A DNA stretch of 64,000 nt from Pachypanchax playfairii (GCA_006937955.1 SSNP01000080.1:1271685-1335684); one strand, 5' to 3'. Counted from the stretch's first letter, positions 34,773 to 49,700 are shown. Notes: generated by a model from the sequence alone, not told the origin. Numbers and translations are program-made.

Positions 34773-37700
34773 AAGCGGGGCACCACCAGCGGGGGTGTGG
34801 GTGTCAGCATTTGTTCAGAAAAGTTCTCAGTAACTGTGACTGCTGCTTTGTTCAAGGTAGAGGTACGTACTGATATACTGACATCATAACTGAGTTCACA
34901 TGAAATTTAATAACATTTCTTCCTATAATATAAAAGTAGCTTTCTAAAACTATTTCAATCAGATCATTTTGTCTCTTGCACATCATGTTTATTGAGGGTT
35001 TCTGTGTCTCTTGGGGTCAGACCATGTTGCATATTTTGTCTTAGAAACCTTCCAGTTCTAAATATTATTTAGATATTTTTTGATGAAATAAATACTAATT
35101 TGAATATACAATTTAATCTGTTCACCATCTCATAAGTAAATTCAACAGTGGAAAGATGGAAGCATAAAGTAATATAATATATTCATGTCACATTTAACAT
35201 CCGTTAACATGGGCTGTGAATATGTGGCAAGATTATCATAAAAAATATGTGTAATTCTTTAACAATCTGCATAAATGTCAATTTGTAAATTCTTGTTTCT
35301 GTTCATGTTTCCTACTTAACGCCAAGATGACCGACCCAACAAACAATGGATAAACAATTAATATTACTATAGGAAGTAAACAAACTGTTTTGAGTAGAGA
35401 TGTACATTACACATTAAGCTGATTTATTGAGACATGCTCAACTAGTAGCACTGATGTATCTGTGTTCCATTAATAAGCCTAGCTGTGACCCGTCACTGTT
35501 TTCAATCTGTATTCTCAAAGGATTCTATTCACTTACATTGATGTTGTGTTCATAAATAAGAAACCACAACTGTAAATGTGGGTTTTGTACTTATAAATTC
35601 TTGAAGTTGTAACTTCTAACATGTTTTTTTATTGATTTGTGCAGAAACAAGAGTTTACAAACTGAGTTTTGATCACAGTACTGGTGGGGTAACTCATTCT
35701 GACTGGTGACAGTTGCATCATTGGGTTCATGAGTATTTCATGACAACACCTTGTAGGACTCTTGTGACTTTGATCTGAACTGGTTCAGTTTCTGGAAGCT
35801 CAAAGCGGCCCTTTCACGCAACCACTGGATCGCTGCAAAGAGAGTTTGGAAGTTCAAGTCTTCTTCCATCCCATGTTCATCACATGAGCCAAAGTTTCTA
35901 TAGTAATACTGCTGAGGTAGTTAATGTTAGTCTTGTTTAACGAATGAGGCAGCTGTCATGCAGGATTGATAGATATCATCTAAAAACTCTTTTTCTATTG
36001 TTCAGAAGCTTGTAGATTTATTCCTGATGGATTCAGGCTGATGGTCATGAAACGGCTGACCTCACTGTTAGACATCACCTTAATTAAGTAGACTGTCATC
36101 TGCAGAGGCATTAGGAAATTTATGCAGATAGACGTCGATGTATTTCAAGTATTAATGTGTGTCTCTGGAAGTGAACTTAAATGATAAAATGTTGCAAGCA
36201 GTTTTATTAATTTCACTACGAGAGGAACCCAGAGGCATCTGAGGGCCCAAAGGATGATGAGGCAGGTTTAGACTTTCAGCTATTGGCTGAACTAGAACAG
36301 GAAAATGAGACGTGTGTTTGGAAAGAAGAAGGTTCTGGTGAAACCTGAACTGGAGGAACACTTTCTTTCAGAGCTTTTTTCTGGTGTGAGAACCTGCTGA
36401 GAAGACTTTGGTTTCAGATATTCTAACTGTTCCTGGAGCAGCTGAACGAGCTTCTGCTTTCTGTTCATGTAGTGGATTTTCAAGATGACTTTGGGTCTTA
36501 TTGTGTAGCTTTAAGCTTTTGTATATATTCTCAAAAAATGACTTATCTGTTAGGAGTGTTTTTTAAGTTCTTTGCATTTATTACACAGTTTATCATTTTC
36601 GTCACTGATGCTATAGAAAACTGAGCAGCTAAGTGTGTTGGAAGGGGTTCAATGTGGGTTCCCTGACTTTTAAATATCTCCTGTTGGTGCTGGATAGATT
36701 TATTTTCTGCTTGAAGGTTTGACATATTTTTTGCACGAGTTTGAGGTGTAATGGCTGCTTGTATTTACAGACCATGTGAGCATTTAAAAAGTGCTAATAG
36801 CTGCCCATTGTTTTGATGAGAGCTTTGTCTTAACAGTCTTTTTTTGCACAGCCAGGCAACTTTTTCTCTGTTAATTCTAAGATTAGAAATTCTAATTTTC
36901 CGGAATAATCCAAATAAAGTTTAATGTTTTATCGAAAAATAAATATACCAAGGGAGAATTTGGTGTAGAATTAACTGTGTGTTCATGATCATTTGCAGTT
37001 CCATCTTTTTCTTCTCATTATTTCTCTGCTTCAGGTTCATCTGATTTGTCGTTTTTCTAAAATTATAAAGTTTTAACTAACTGTTTTTTTTAAGATGCCA
37101 TAAAGTCTATGAGCTGTAAACGCTCTGCAGCTTTTTGGTGAGCTAGTACATTAGCTATTGTGAAACCCGCTCTAGTGGTAGATTGCATGATTGAACAGCT
37201 GGAGAGTGTTTTTCATTTGGCAGGTTGTTGTGAAGAATATTTTTTAAAAACTCAAGTTGAAAACCATTTTAGCTTCAATTTAAATCAGCTGTAGGCTTTT
37301 TATCTGCAAACTGAACAAACAAACAAACAAAACAAAGCTGCCAAAATCTGTCCATGGAAAAAAATCCTGAGTTAGTTTTATTTGAGTTCCTTTCAAAGAC
37401 ATTAATACACAAAAGAGCTGTAATTCCTCAAACCTTCATAAGCTGATAAGAACAAATATTTAATCATACTGAGAGGTTTTGATTCAGAATCATGAAATGC
37501 AAACACACCTTTAATGCAATTTTATCTTCCTGCAGCAGGGCAGACAATACAACGACAACAGTTTTTAAACTGAAGTTCTGAGATATGAACAAAATCAGAA
37601 CTTACTCTAAATTTCAGTGGAAATCCTTTTATTGCACAAACATATTTATATTTTCATACATCAGATTTAGAGCTCAAAACTTCAGATTTGTTTGCTAATT

Positions 37701-40700
37701 TAAGAACAAAAAAAATTTCCCAAATAAGACTATATAACCCATTTTAAATATACAAACTAAGGACATTTATGTATACATATTATTTATTTTATTTATTTTT
37801 AATCTGTGTCAGATGAATTTAACTGATAGCAGACAGAAAGTTAGAATACAGCCACATCTGGATAACACATCTGGATCTCAGTGGCTTTAAATATGTCACT
37901 GATCACTGAATCATGGAAACACAAAAATCAAAAAGTCATACTGCTGACATTATTTTACCTCAGATCAAAGAACTGAGGAAGGTAAAGAACAAATGCATAC
38001 GCCCATATATTCACTCAATCACTGATTTGTTTGTGTTTTTCCTGTAAATGTAGGATTTCTTAAGATTTATCGTTCACCTAACAGAACAGTAAACCGTAAA
38101 AAAATAAATAAAATGTAAACAGGAACAACTAAACTACAAACTGAAGATGTTATAAAATACAGTGAAAGCATTTAGCTGCCTGTGATAGAGGCCCCTCCCC
38201 TTTTCGCTTGTGCTTTTTTCATGATCACTCCTTCTGAATTTAATTCTAAGCGCTGCTTTAAAAGTGTAGAAAGTGATTTCCCAAACACTGTGAAGCAGCT
38301 TCAGAGTGCAGGGTAACTGGAAACATGCAACCCCCCCCCCCCACACACACACACATATACACACCACATGTCCTGTTCAGGCTCTGACCCTTAAATCCTC
38401 TGTTGTTCCAGTTGTTTGGGGAGAGATTACAGAGCAGCGTCTCTCTGAGCTGCACCACTGTGACAAACTGCCAGCAGACATGTTAAATGTGAAAATGAAA
38501 TCAGACTTGTTATGGCGTGTCCCTCTTTCACACCTTTGTCCACAGAGCATCCCTGGCAACTTGTCTTTGGGAGACACTTTTTGTGTGGGATGTGAAGTCA
38601 ATATTCATATTGTTCAAGAAGTTTTTCCCCTTTTCTTTTCTTTCTTTTTTGAGTATTTAGATGAGTTTGCTTTGTGTTATTAGAATGTGTCAGAATCAGC
38701 AATGTGTGGTTCCCATATCTAATATTTCTGTTTTCTGCTTTTGCACATTTTCTTTTACTTTATCTTCAGCATGTATTTATAAGATATTTTCTTCTTGTTT
38801 TCTGATCTCATCATCTTCATCCCCTGAAGATTTATCTCCTCCCATCAGTCATCTCTTCATAAGTTAAAATACTTCATCAGTTTGGCACAAATTACACTAT
38901 GAATTCATAAAGACAGGTATAAAAAGTGCTACTCAAACTCTGCACTCTCAGTTCAGAGTATGTTTATAATTTCTTTCAATTTCAGTCAGTCATTTTTTTA
39001 CCTGCTTGTTCCTGTTCATGGTTGTGATGAGCTGGTTTCTGTCTCCAGCAGTCGTTGGGTGAGAGGCGGGGTTTACACCTGGACAGGTTGCAAGTCCATC
39101 ACATTATAATTTCTTTTACTAAACTTAAAGCCGATCTCACAGACATTAATATGTAGAAACAGGGTGGAAGTTTAAGGCCGTCAGATTAGTAAATTGATTC
39201 CACCACATTTTTGAGAACTAGCTATATTATTTTTACATTTCATTTCACAAATTTACAATTTGTATCTTGGAGAGAAATACAATGCTTCAATTTAAACATT
39301 GTTTAAATATATTAACATACGTTAACACTTTAATAATAAAAGTGTTTTGCTTGAGTGAGTAAAAAAATGTGAATCATTGTAAAATTCTAATTAGGTTTGT
39401 ATCAGTGCTGACGGCTAGTTAAGAAAATTGCACAATTTTGTGCACCTTATTGTAAAGTGTTACTAGAAAGTTTTCTACTTTTATTAATATAAAAGCTGCA
39501 ATCAGAGGCCTCATTCTTTCAGTTGTGTAAAAGAGTAAAAATACACTTGCACGTTTGTTTTCTCCACAAGTCACAAGTGTGAACTGCATATCTCCAACAT
39601 CCAGCATTATACAACATCAAGTGATGCTCCAACAGCAGCATAATTTGGATTCTGCTTCTGATTATACACAAAGAATGTAGTTACATTTTCTCCCAGTTGT
39701 TTGTGTTTTAGAAAAATAAGATCACCTGCAGCAAAAAGACAAAAATGTGTATGACGGGACACAGCGTAAGCTTACAGACAGTGAATACGTCCTGTCTCCC
39801 AGGTGTTGGTCTGACTGCTGTTAGGGAAAATTACAGATTATATAACTGTTACCAGCTGAGTCGCTCAGCTCAGCAGTGATTATTTCTAAGAGCTGATTCC
39901 GATAAAAGCTTGAAGTATCAATGGAAGAAGACATTAAAGCATATAGAGTATACACACGTGCTATTTGAACCGATGAGCGTGGCTTCCAGTTTTTCTGCAA
40001 TTTACTGATTAAATATTTAAAAAAAATGGCTGAACTCAGTATCTCTTTGGTTTTTGCTATCGTTTGGCAGCATTTAAGTTTTTCACTCAGACATTTTATA
40101 TTCTACTGTAGAGACGTTTTAGTTGAAATTATTACAATAAAAATGTGAACAGTGAGGCTTGGGAAAGATCTCTTTGGTTTATTGACACTGTTTTGAAGCT
40201 TGACTCAGTTTTTCAGAGCTTGAATTTGCTGCTTAGTGTGCAGGTATGTCACCTTATTTAAATCTATTATTGTGATCTCAAATACTGGATCATTTCACCT
40301 TCATCTTCTTTTCACCAGTTCCTGTTAACTGCACAGCAATTAAACTGTTTTAAAAACATTTTGTAAATTTTTGCAGAGTTATCAAGAATGAATTTATCAT
40401 TCATAAACAGGATTTTCTGCCAATCACTTCATGAAAGAAACACCTGATAATAATTTAAAGTCCCACCTTCCTGTCTGATTGTCAGATGTAAATGTGTCAT
40501 ATGCAGTAAATATAACATTTTTGTATTTAGTGTTGTGTTAAATACTATAACCAGGGGTGCACATAAGTGGTCCGCAGGTCCGCACACACTGTCAAAATAT
40601 AAAATGTGCACCAGATGAAAAGTTGCAACACGCGTTTGCGTACTTAACATTGGTTTGGCTGAGCTGCGTGAATTTTTAGGTTAATCAGAGGCGGGTTCAT

Positions 40701-43700
40701 TGTCAAATAAATGAAGAATCCCGTTGACTTCTTTTGTTTGACTGATACGTTTCTCAGCCAGAGCGCCGAAGTTCCAGCTGATCAGCTGATGCTGCGTCTC
40801 TCTCTGTCTCTGTGTATCGGTGACGGATTTTCAGTCAGTCAGATCAGTGCAGCTGACTGCAGGATTCTGCATCGCGTCAAAACTGAAAAAAAATCACTGA
40901 ATAAGACAAATAGACCATCGTGGCACAGACGTGTATAGCTACCTTTTTGTGCTATAAAATACAGAAAACCACCTGTTTTAATCAACAGTATCAGCGTATT
41001 TGTCTGTGATCCGCGCCATTTTGAATGCGCGCAAAGCACTATGGGATATGCAGTCAATGCCCCATAACTGTCTACTGTATCTTTTTATCTGACTGCATCA
41101 CATTACAAACATCCTCATCATTTCAAAACAAAAAACAGTTACAGTAAATGACAGAAGCTCCAACAGCTGACTAATAAATTTCAACATCAAACTGTTAAAT
41201 GTAGATTAAAGTGAACAATCAAACCTGTAAACAATCCAACCTGAACTCTGAAGGTTTTTTTTTTATCAGTATTTTTATATTTTACTGGTTTCTCTTGATT
41301 TTTTCAACAATTAAAGGATTTTTATTGAAACAAATATAGAGCCAGGTAAAGTAAACAGACTGAATTTGAAGCTTGATGAAACCAAAAACAAAGCAGAGGA
41401 GCTCAGAAGAGACACAGCGAGACACATTTAAAAATGTGAGGACCAAGCAACAACCCTAGGTTCTCTTCTGAGAACCAGGCCAAAAATATTATGTGCACCC
41501 CTGACTATAACTAAAATATTGAAATAGAAAAAGGACATTTAGCATGATGTTATTGTTACTGTGTAATGCTTAATCACTGGATCAGATAGTGGAAATGGCC
41601 GACCCAGTTTTAAAACTGGCTTCTTGAAAGCTTATGATGATTAAAGCTTACATAAATGTGCTAATAGAGGGGAGAGGCCTTAGGGAAGAGTACAAAATTA
41701 CACAATTGAGCTCCTGAAAGATTTTACTTTGCTAGGATCAGCAAAATAAATAAAACTAGAAAGCACCCATCCCTCTTACAAGCAGCTCATTTCTCCATAA
41801 TAAGATCTTACAATGATAAAAGATCCTTTACATATTCCTGGATGGAGATGGTAATCTGGATCACTCACAGAAGGTAGCTGATTGGTCCTTATACCAGCAA
41901 CCTATTCCAAAAAAAATCCTGTCACTGTTTATTATATTTTGAGTTATCTTGCCCCAATGAAATAGTTATAAAATAGAAACAAACTGTATTTGCTGCTTTT
42001 GAAAGAAGATGAAATCCATGAAGTGATTTCTCAATATCTTCCAAAGATCCAGACTTTCTTTCTGAAGATCTTTTAAATGCCTTTTCCTCCATTTGGCTGC
42101 TTTTCGCTCACTTTCTATCATTTTTTCAGACATCTTCTTGTTTGTTTGATTGTTAAGCCATTTCACTCTAATCTATGAATCTTTGAAGTATAACAGATTC
42201 ATAAACACAACAGATCAATCAGTGCTGTCAGCACATAGACAACTTTGTTAAGAATCAATTTGAAACCAGAACTTTAGAGTTTTTACCAGCAGATGATCAC
42301 AAAGACATATTTTATTACTGTTAGTTTTTTTTTTTTTTGGCACAAAGAAAACCACCAAAGAGAACATGTTTTTACTGGGTTTATTCATCCTAAAGATGTG
42401 ACATACAGATATTGTTATTCTGCTGTTAGTAGTTTACCATCTATCTTCCTCTAAAGCACACACTGAACATGATGCTGTTGAAAAAAAACTATACTATCCC
42501 TTTTTAAATAGTTAAATAATCATTTTGGTAAAAGTTTACGTAAATGTTCTCATATATTGACACATAACTACATAAAGTTCTTCATTACATTTTATTCCTT
42601 TTCCATAGAGACCTTTGTTTATATTCACAGGAACTTTGGAGACTGAGGTCACAGTTTAGAATCAGAACAGGAAACTGAACATTGTTTTTTGTGCAGAAAT
42701 TCTTTTTGCAACATCTGACCATTAAGAAACTGAATTAATGTCAAACCTTTCTCATGTCTTTTTCCCCCTGCAGCTGAGTCATACTCTGTGGAGGGCAGTG
42801 AAGGCAGTGTCACTCTATCTGTGGGCTCTGTGCCCCACCAGGCTTCAGGCAGCACCAGCCCCTGTTCACACTCGTCATCCGGAGGATCGCGGCACCCCGT
42901 CAGTGCCCTGAAGAAATGGCTCACCAACCCAGTGCGGAAGCTGAACTCTGATCCCAGAAGTGGAGCAGGAAAAGCTGAGAAGCAGATGTTCAGGACGGAA
43001 GGAAAGGGATGTCCATCACCTTTTTGTCTGAATGATGCTCAGCAAAGTTCTCTGGAAAGCCACAAAACCTCCACCATCCTGTCTTCTGAAAACATGGTGA
43101 GACTTCAAGACTTCTACACAAAGAAACATCACAAGGATTTGAATTTAATGATCTTCATATTTGTGTGCAGGAGTGCAGAAGTCACACAGCTTCAGCTCCT
43201 TCACTATCAACTCAACAAAGCAACTTATGTGACCTCCTGCAGAGCAGAGATTCCCATTTGGTAATTTTCCACTTTATTTAATTCCTCTTTTATTAACACA
43301 AACACCATCAGCACAAATATAGCAGATAAACTGCAATTGTTGGTCAATTTGTTTAATTGTGAAAGAAGAGAGTTTTTAAAATGACCTTGAATTCATAAAA
43401 GGGTTGAAGACTATATAAAAAAAACATAAAATGTACTGTATTATATAAACCTGAAGAAGTTCAAAGTTTCAAGAGAAAAATACAAACCAAAGCTTCCGAG
43501 CGCTCGTGTTTGATCATTGTTCATTAACGTGTCAAAGATCTTAAAACACACATATAAAAACAAATCATTTTAAAAATGACTTTCATATAATCCACTACTT
43601 ATTATTAAAATACCTGAGCAGAATGTATCTTTTATCCAGCCAGGAGATCTTATTTATTTTTCTTGGGAAAAAAATGTGATATAGCATGTTTCAAAAGTGT

Positions 43701-46700
43701 TTTTGCAAAAAAAACAACAGAATTTTGATCTTATTTAATGCCTAAACTTTATACTTTCCAGAATGCTTAAATACTGTAAACATACAAGTTTTTATTGAGA
43801 TATAAAAATCACTGCATGTAATTGGAGATTTCCTGTTATCAGGTGAGGAAAATGAGTTAAAAACATCTTTACGATTTGTTTTTATTCTCTTATCTGGGTT
43901 ATTTTTTAGATAAATACAAACTCAATAAGATCCCCAAAACATACAGTTAAACACTATTAGGACACATGTTATGTTTTAAGATATAAAGTCTTTTTTTTAA
44001 TCAGTGTTGGGGTTAAATAAGAGCAGTTTTCTCGCAGGCAAATTTCATAGGATTTAGCTGCTTCAGGAAATACTCAGTAACATTTTAGAGGAATGGAATC
44101 AATCATGTGGTGTTTGTAGATAACATCTGGAAGTGATCAAGTTCTACTGAAACTGGATCAGGTTCTGGGATAAAGAAGAGCATTTAAAATATTAACAAAA
44201 GGGCCTTAAGGCGAAGTGAGAAACAAGCTCCTGGATCTTAGATGATTCTTCAGTTATGACGAGGTTATGCTTCATGACCTCTACAAATGTAATAAGAGAA
44301 GTTTCTAAAAGGTTAAAGTCATTCCTTAACCCACAAAGTAGAACATTCTGCTTGATGAATGACTGAGCTGATGTGAGGTTTTCTGGTCCTTTAGGGAAAA
44401 GAAATACACAAACATTTGCAGTTATATTCTTGTGTATTATTGTTTGGAAACAAAACTTTAGTATTTTTGCTTGCAGATTTGTTCATGTGAATGTTTTTGA
44501 GCATAAACAACCATAGCATCACAGAATAGGAGCCATTACTTTTTTTTTTTTACATAGAACCAGCTTGGTTTGGATAGTTTTTTACTCTTAATAGATTAAA
44601 TAATCCTTTGTAAATTCCAAATTGTATTTACTCAAGTTATCTTTGTCTCATATAAAAACATGTTTTGTTTGAAACGTTAGGTGTGACAAAAGAAAAAAAA
44701 TCAAAAACAGAAGAAATTTGTAAGAAGCAAATACTTTTTCTCAGCACTGTAAATTGTGCGAGTGGCAGATCTAGACAGTGCGGTTTGTCAGTTATTTGTT
44801 TATTTTTTGTTTTTTTCAGACCAAATAGGTAACTAGACCATCTCGACTTACTGTACGTGTTTTTTCTTAGACAGCAAATGAATTTTCTGTTTCATCAAAC
44901 TCAGAAAAAAAATCAAACATTTTAAAATATTTTCATTGGAAATCTCTTTAGCTGGTTCTTAATAAGTTTGTGTGAAGGAAAATGGTGCTTTCAGAGGAAC
45001 AAACATCTGGGGATTAAACATGTGACAGATGTTTGTCAGGAGAGACTGGAAAAAGTTTGAAGCAAGACTGTTTTTAAATGGCGGCATGCTGCGTGAAGAT
45101 GTGAACAGCCAAGTTAGAAAGAGTAAAAGAATGAAAAAAGGGATTTGAGAGAAAAGATAAAGTAAAAACATACTGTTGACCTGCAAATGTGCAGTGATTC
45201 CACAGAAGGATTAAAGATCTGATGCACAAAGGCTTGAAGTATGTCAAGAGGATTACAGTCCATATCACATCAGACTGTGGTGCTTTCTGGTGAGGAGGGG
45301 TTTTCATTACTGTATAGAACCACTCACATATTCTGATATCTGTAGTGTGGCTTGTACGACTGTCTCCTCGGCAGCACAGGAACAAAACAAACAAAACAAC
45401 CAGAAAACTCTTCACACTCAGAGTTATCTTCTTCATGTATTTCCTGGCTGATACAGCAGAACTAATCACGGTTTTTTAACTCAAAGACTGTTACAGCATT
45501 CAGAAATGCAGCTGAACTGCACTGACATTATCATGGAAAGTTAGACTCGTGTTGCTGATCAAAATAAATAAATATTATGTTTATAAACTGGGAATATGTC
45601 ATGTGCTAGCGAGGAGCGGTGCGACCCAAATGCAGGACTCATACCAGACAGACTCAGGTGCAAAAGTGAACAGTTTATTAGGACAAATATATACAGTGAA
45701 TGAATGTGCAAGGGCAGGTGCATCTTGGGAAGGTCCTTTACTGAAGGAGAGATGAAATGTTAGTCACTGTATATATTGTCACAGAAGTGTTTGGGAGGAA
45801 AGAGACTCAAAGGGAGGATGATAATGAGGAGCACGAATAGGAGGAATGTTCAGAGATGCAACTGAGTGCAGAGATGCAGTCCGGGGGGGGGGTTGTCAGG
45901 TGAGCCACTAGAGAGCAGGCAGGCTGACGGCGGAGATCAGGGCTCGGGAGGTTCACGGGGACACACTGGAGGCTCGGGATCAGGTTCACAAGGGAGCATA
46001 AGGAGACTCGGGAGGACTGGAGGAGCAGGACCACAGGTGGTCTGAGGAGAAGATAGGATTATTCTGAAACACAGGAAAAATATCACTCAGAAATATAAAT
46101 ATTAAAAATACTCAGCAACTCAGAAAGTGGCTTGTGGTAAGACACTATTTAGGGCAACAACTAGGCGACAAGTGAAAGTCTGCCTGCTGCTTATAAGGCT
46201 CCTGCTCCTCATCAGTCTGATCTCCGCCAGCTGGTCTCCAGCATAGATGTCACTCTGAGAAGAGAACTCACCCGACACACAAAAAACACAGTCGCAAAAA
46301 CACTGGACATGACAGACTAGAGTCGTGTTAACAATCATGTATAACTGCTAAAACTTTGAACTGCTTTAATTGATCTTATTTTATTATATGTATATAATGT
46401 TCTTAAGCTGAATGTACTTTAAATGAAAAATAAATACACTAAAATAAACAACTTGTAAAATACAACTTAATTTAGAAGGAAAATGGATTTTTGAAGATAC
46501 TTATGTTGTTAAATGAGGCTTTGGATGTTAAAATATATATAATGTATTGATGATGCCTCAACACTTTAAGACCTTTAAACATTTTTACTAAGTTTGAGCA
46601 TTTTATTGTCAACAATATGATTCCCCCAATAGAAAATTTTTATCACTATCAGAATAAAAACAATGTTTGTTCTTTGTAGGAAACATAACAGGATAGAAAA

Positions 46701-49700
46701 ATGTCAATACGTTTGTTCTTTGGAAAACTTACTTTAAAAAATTAGTTTAATTTAATTGCCTAACTTGCTGAGCTCAAATAAGTTTAGTTAGTCTGTTTGT
46801 TGCATTAGAGAAGCCTGGAGATTCTGTGGGTTTGTGTGTTTCAGAGTCAGATATCCAGCATCAACACTTGCTCACACGGTGAGGACAGCCGGACGGATGC
46901 TGAAGACTCAACCAGTCGAAGCTCCACTGCAGTGGAAAGCGAGGAGGAGAGAAATATTGCCTTGGAGAAGAGCTTGTGAGTACAGAGCTGTAAATTATAT
47001 CCAAACATTTTTTCATTGGCTCCCTAAAGATATTTTGCTTTTTCATGCATCTTCCCAACCTTTGAAGGTTTAGCTAAGTTACAGCCAAGTTACAATTCCA
47101 AAATGATGCTAGATGCTGAGTAAAAAAAGCAAACAAATAGAAGAGAAGTGTTACTGCCAGCAAATTCAATTTGAGCTTATATTTCATATAAAATGGTCAA
47201 ATATCGACATCTGATATGTTGTTTATGTTTTATTGGGAATAAAATGTGGGTTTATGAGATTTGCATAATATTGCATTTTGTTTTTATTTACTTTTCATAC
47301 AACAACCCAACTTTTAAAATTTGGGTTAAATTACAGCATATTCCTCTCATGAACCCACTGAGGCTGTTTATCATTCGGCTTTATGAATTCTTACTGTAAA
47401 TGTAATGAAACACAACACCTTGCGACAAATCAAAAACATGTCCTCCTTCTCAGCTCGATTCGTTTTAGTAAGCTGTTCAACAAAAGCTGCATCTTTAGTT
47501 ATTAAACCTGTTTTCCTTGAATGGTCACGATCATAATACTCGTTCTCAATCATGGATCACATTACAAGTCCCAAAAATTCATACAGATTCATACACCGCT
47601 CACTTGGAGTATAGGTTGGCATCCAAACATTTAAATAGACTTTACTGTCTTACTTGCAGCTATTATTTGCCATATTTGCTTTTAATTGCATATATTTTAT
47701 TGCCCTTGTCATGATTATATTGTGTTATAATTAATGCACCTCAGCATCACTGAAAAGGAGCGTTCCCCCCCCCCTCCTCAGTGGGCCTCTGAAGATTAAA
47801 ATACAAAAGAATGACTGACTAGTTACAGCTTATTGGACTGAAGACAAGAAATACTGTTACTGAATATTGCTTTAAAACAGGTTCAGTGATAAATGTTCCA
47901 CTGGCAGTGAGTGACAGTCTTGCAGTGACACACTGTTATTGACATATTCACATCATGTCTTATATGTAAGTTTGTCCTTGAAAAAATGTTCTTTGGAATG
48001 TTTATAAAAATATAAATATTGAAATTTTATCAACATAAAACTCCATATCTGAATAAAAATGAGCTTTTGAAGTATGATCATTTAAAGGAACTTAAGGCAG
48101 CTTTACAAAATCTGACTCAGTGCTGCCGCGACAGGCGCTGTGACTAACTGCAGCCACCAGCCAAGCCGGCACGGGAGCGCGCACAGACACTTTACAGACT
48201 GTTCGTCTTCACAGCACTGCACCGGGGAGGCTAACATACTTCACGTCAGGTCTCTCCACTCTGTTATTTGATTTGATCTCATCATTTTCATACTGTATCA
48301 GGCTCTAAACACGACCTATAATGTTTTCTCACCTGGTCACAAGGAAATGAGCCATGTCAGCATCCGTTTTCACTCTCAAATGCAGCTGAAGTTCCCTCCA
48401 TGAACCGAACGCATATCCAATATTTATGCGGGTGCCTGCCCGGCTTCGGTCATATTTTTTTTTAGACTCACGAGATGCCGCTGATAAAGTCTCTTTTTTT
48501 CTTCGTGGTGCCACTTTTTTGGGGGGTGAGAGTGGATGCAGGTCGTTTGATGGCTGCAGAAACATTCATAAGTATACCTTCAGTGTTTGAATCCAAGTCC
48601 ACGGCGGCCATGTACTTCCTGTTCAAGAGCTGTCGGCAACGCGCATGCAGCGTCAATTTATGTCACATCCCTACAACTGCGCGGGAAATTCGGACGTCGA
48701 ACTGCAGCGCATTATGTAGCACACAGCGTTTCCAAGGCAACAGACATATACGCGAATGGCCTCGTTATTTTGGGTTTTTAATGCTTCATGACCCATTAGC
48801 ATTGAATAAACTGGAAATGCATGTGTAGTTTTTCACAAATCTTGCCTTAAGTCCCTTTAATTTCATGATTTTTTTCTCAGTTATGTGCTTGAAGAGCTGA
48901 TAGAAACAGAAAGGCTGTATGTTGAAGATCTTGGCCTCATGGTTCAGGTATGGCTCACTCCAAATGATCTACTGTGGTAACATGGTTCAAAAACTCAGTT
49001 GTTTCTGAGCTGATGTTTTATGTGTTTTGTTCGATTAGGGCTACATGACCGCAATGACCAATCAGGGAGTTCCAGAGGACATGAGAGGGAAGGACAGGAT
49101 TGTGTTTGGAAACATCCACCAGATCTACGACTGGCATAAAGAGTGTGTTTCCAGTTACTCAGCATGTTCTCTGTGAGCTGTTTGATTCCTCCTGTCTGAT
49201 CTCTGTTTCATGCCAAACAGTTTTTTTCTGGGAGAACTGGAGAAATGCGTGAACGATCCAGACAGCCTAGCCAAACTCTTCATCAAACATGTGAGTTCTA
49301 AACAAGTTAAACCCTTGAAATCTAGGTAAGAACTTTAATTTTTGCCTCTTTTAACATTTTTATTTTCAGTGAAAGTTTACTCAGAATTTTGTGTCAGTTT
49401 TCTAGAGCTGCACAATAATAAAAGCTCATTCAAATTAGAGCTAAAGATGTTTGAGAAAGTCTAAGTCATGTGTGGAAATAAATTTGACTTGCTTTTCCCT
49501 GTTTTCCTTACTTGTTGTCTTATAGTAGACTTGTGGAAAATACATGTTTACAAGTCTGTTATTGAGTCACAACTTCAACATAGTGAAGCATTAAAAGATA
49601 ACAGAAAGTGTGGTGGATAAAGTTTATTGGCGCCACAATAAAGTGAAAGTTAAAAATGGGGACAAAAAGGAAATGAGTATTAGAAGTGAGTCAGTTTTAA

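Larger units (their letters stand above)
34863..42773 (+). other. arhgef25: arhgef25 intron 1 (7.9 kb), repeat-bearing
   Basis: A long AT-rich intron holding a hAT element (40552-41503), a truncated CATCCA-family repeat (38,985-39,110) and a poly(C)/(CA) simple repeat. No internal gene was recognised. Short minus-strand frames near 36,290-36,725 and 41,966-42,166 are Lys/Gln-rich but interrupted and unrecognised. Confidence 0.5.

Noticed and set aside
34857..34862. Earlier alternative donor (GTAGAG at 34857) for arhgef25 exon 1
   Set aside because: Phase also fits, but the later donor GTACGT at 34863 restores the two residues expected from human (CCFVQGRAESYS against CCFARGGRESYS) and has the better consensus.
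36290..36760. Lys/Gln-rich minus-strand frames in arhgef25 intron 1 (possible pseudogene)
   Set aside because: The peptides look somewhat protein-like (KQKLVQLLQEQLEYLKP), but frames are broken by several stops and shifts and no family could be named.
41966..42166. 66-codon minus-strand frame rich in Lys/Arg
   Set aside because: Short, basic and low-complexity, with no matching motif and no flanking splice logic.
42788..43264. Single 158-codon reading of the arhgef25 exon-2 region
   Set aside because: It reads through the donor at 43097. The spliced model (42774-43096 joined to 43171-43260) keeps phase and a sensible protein instead.
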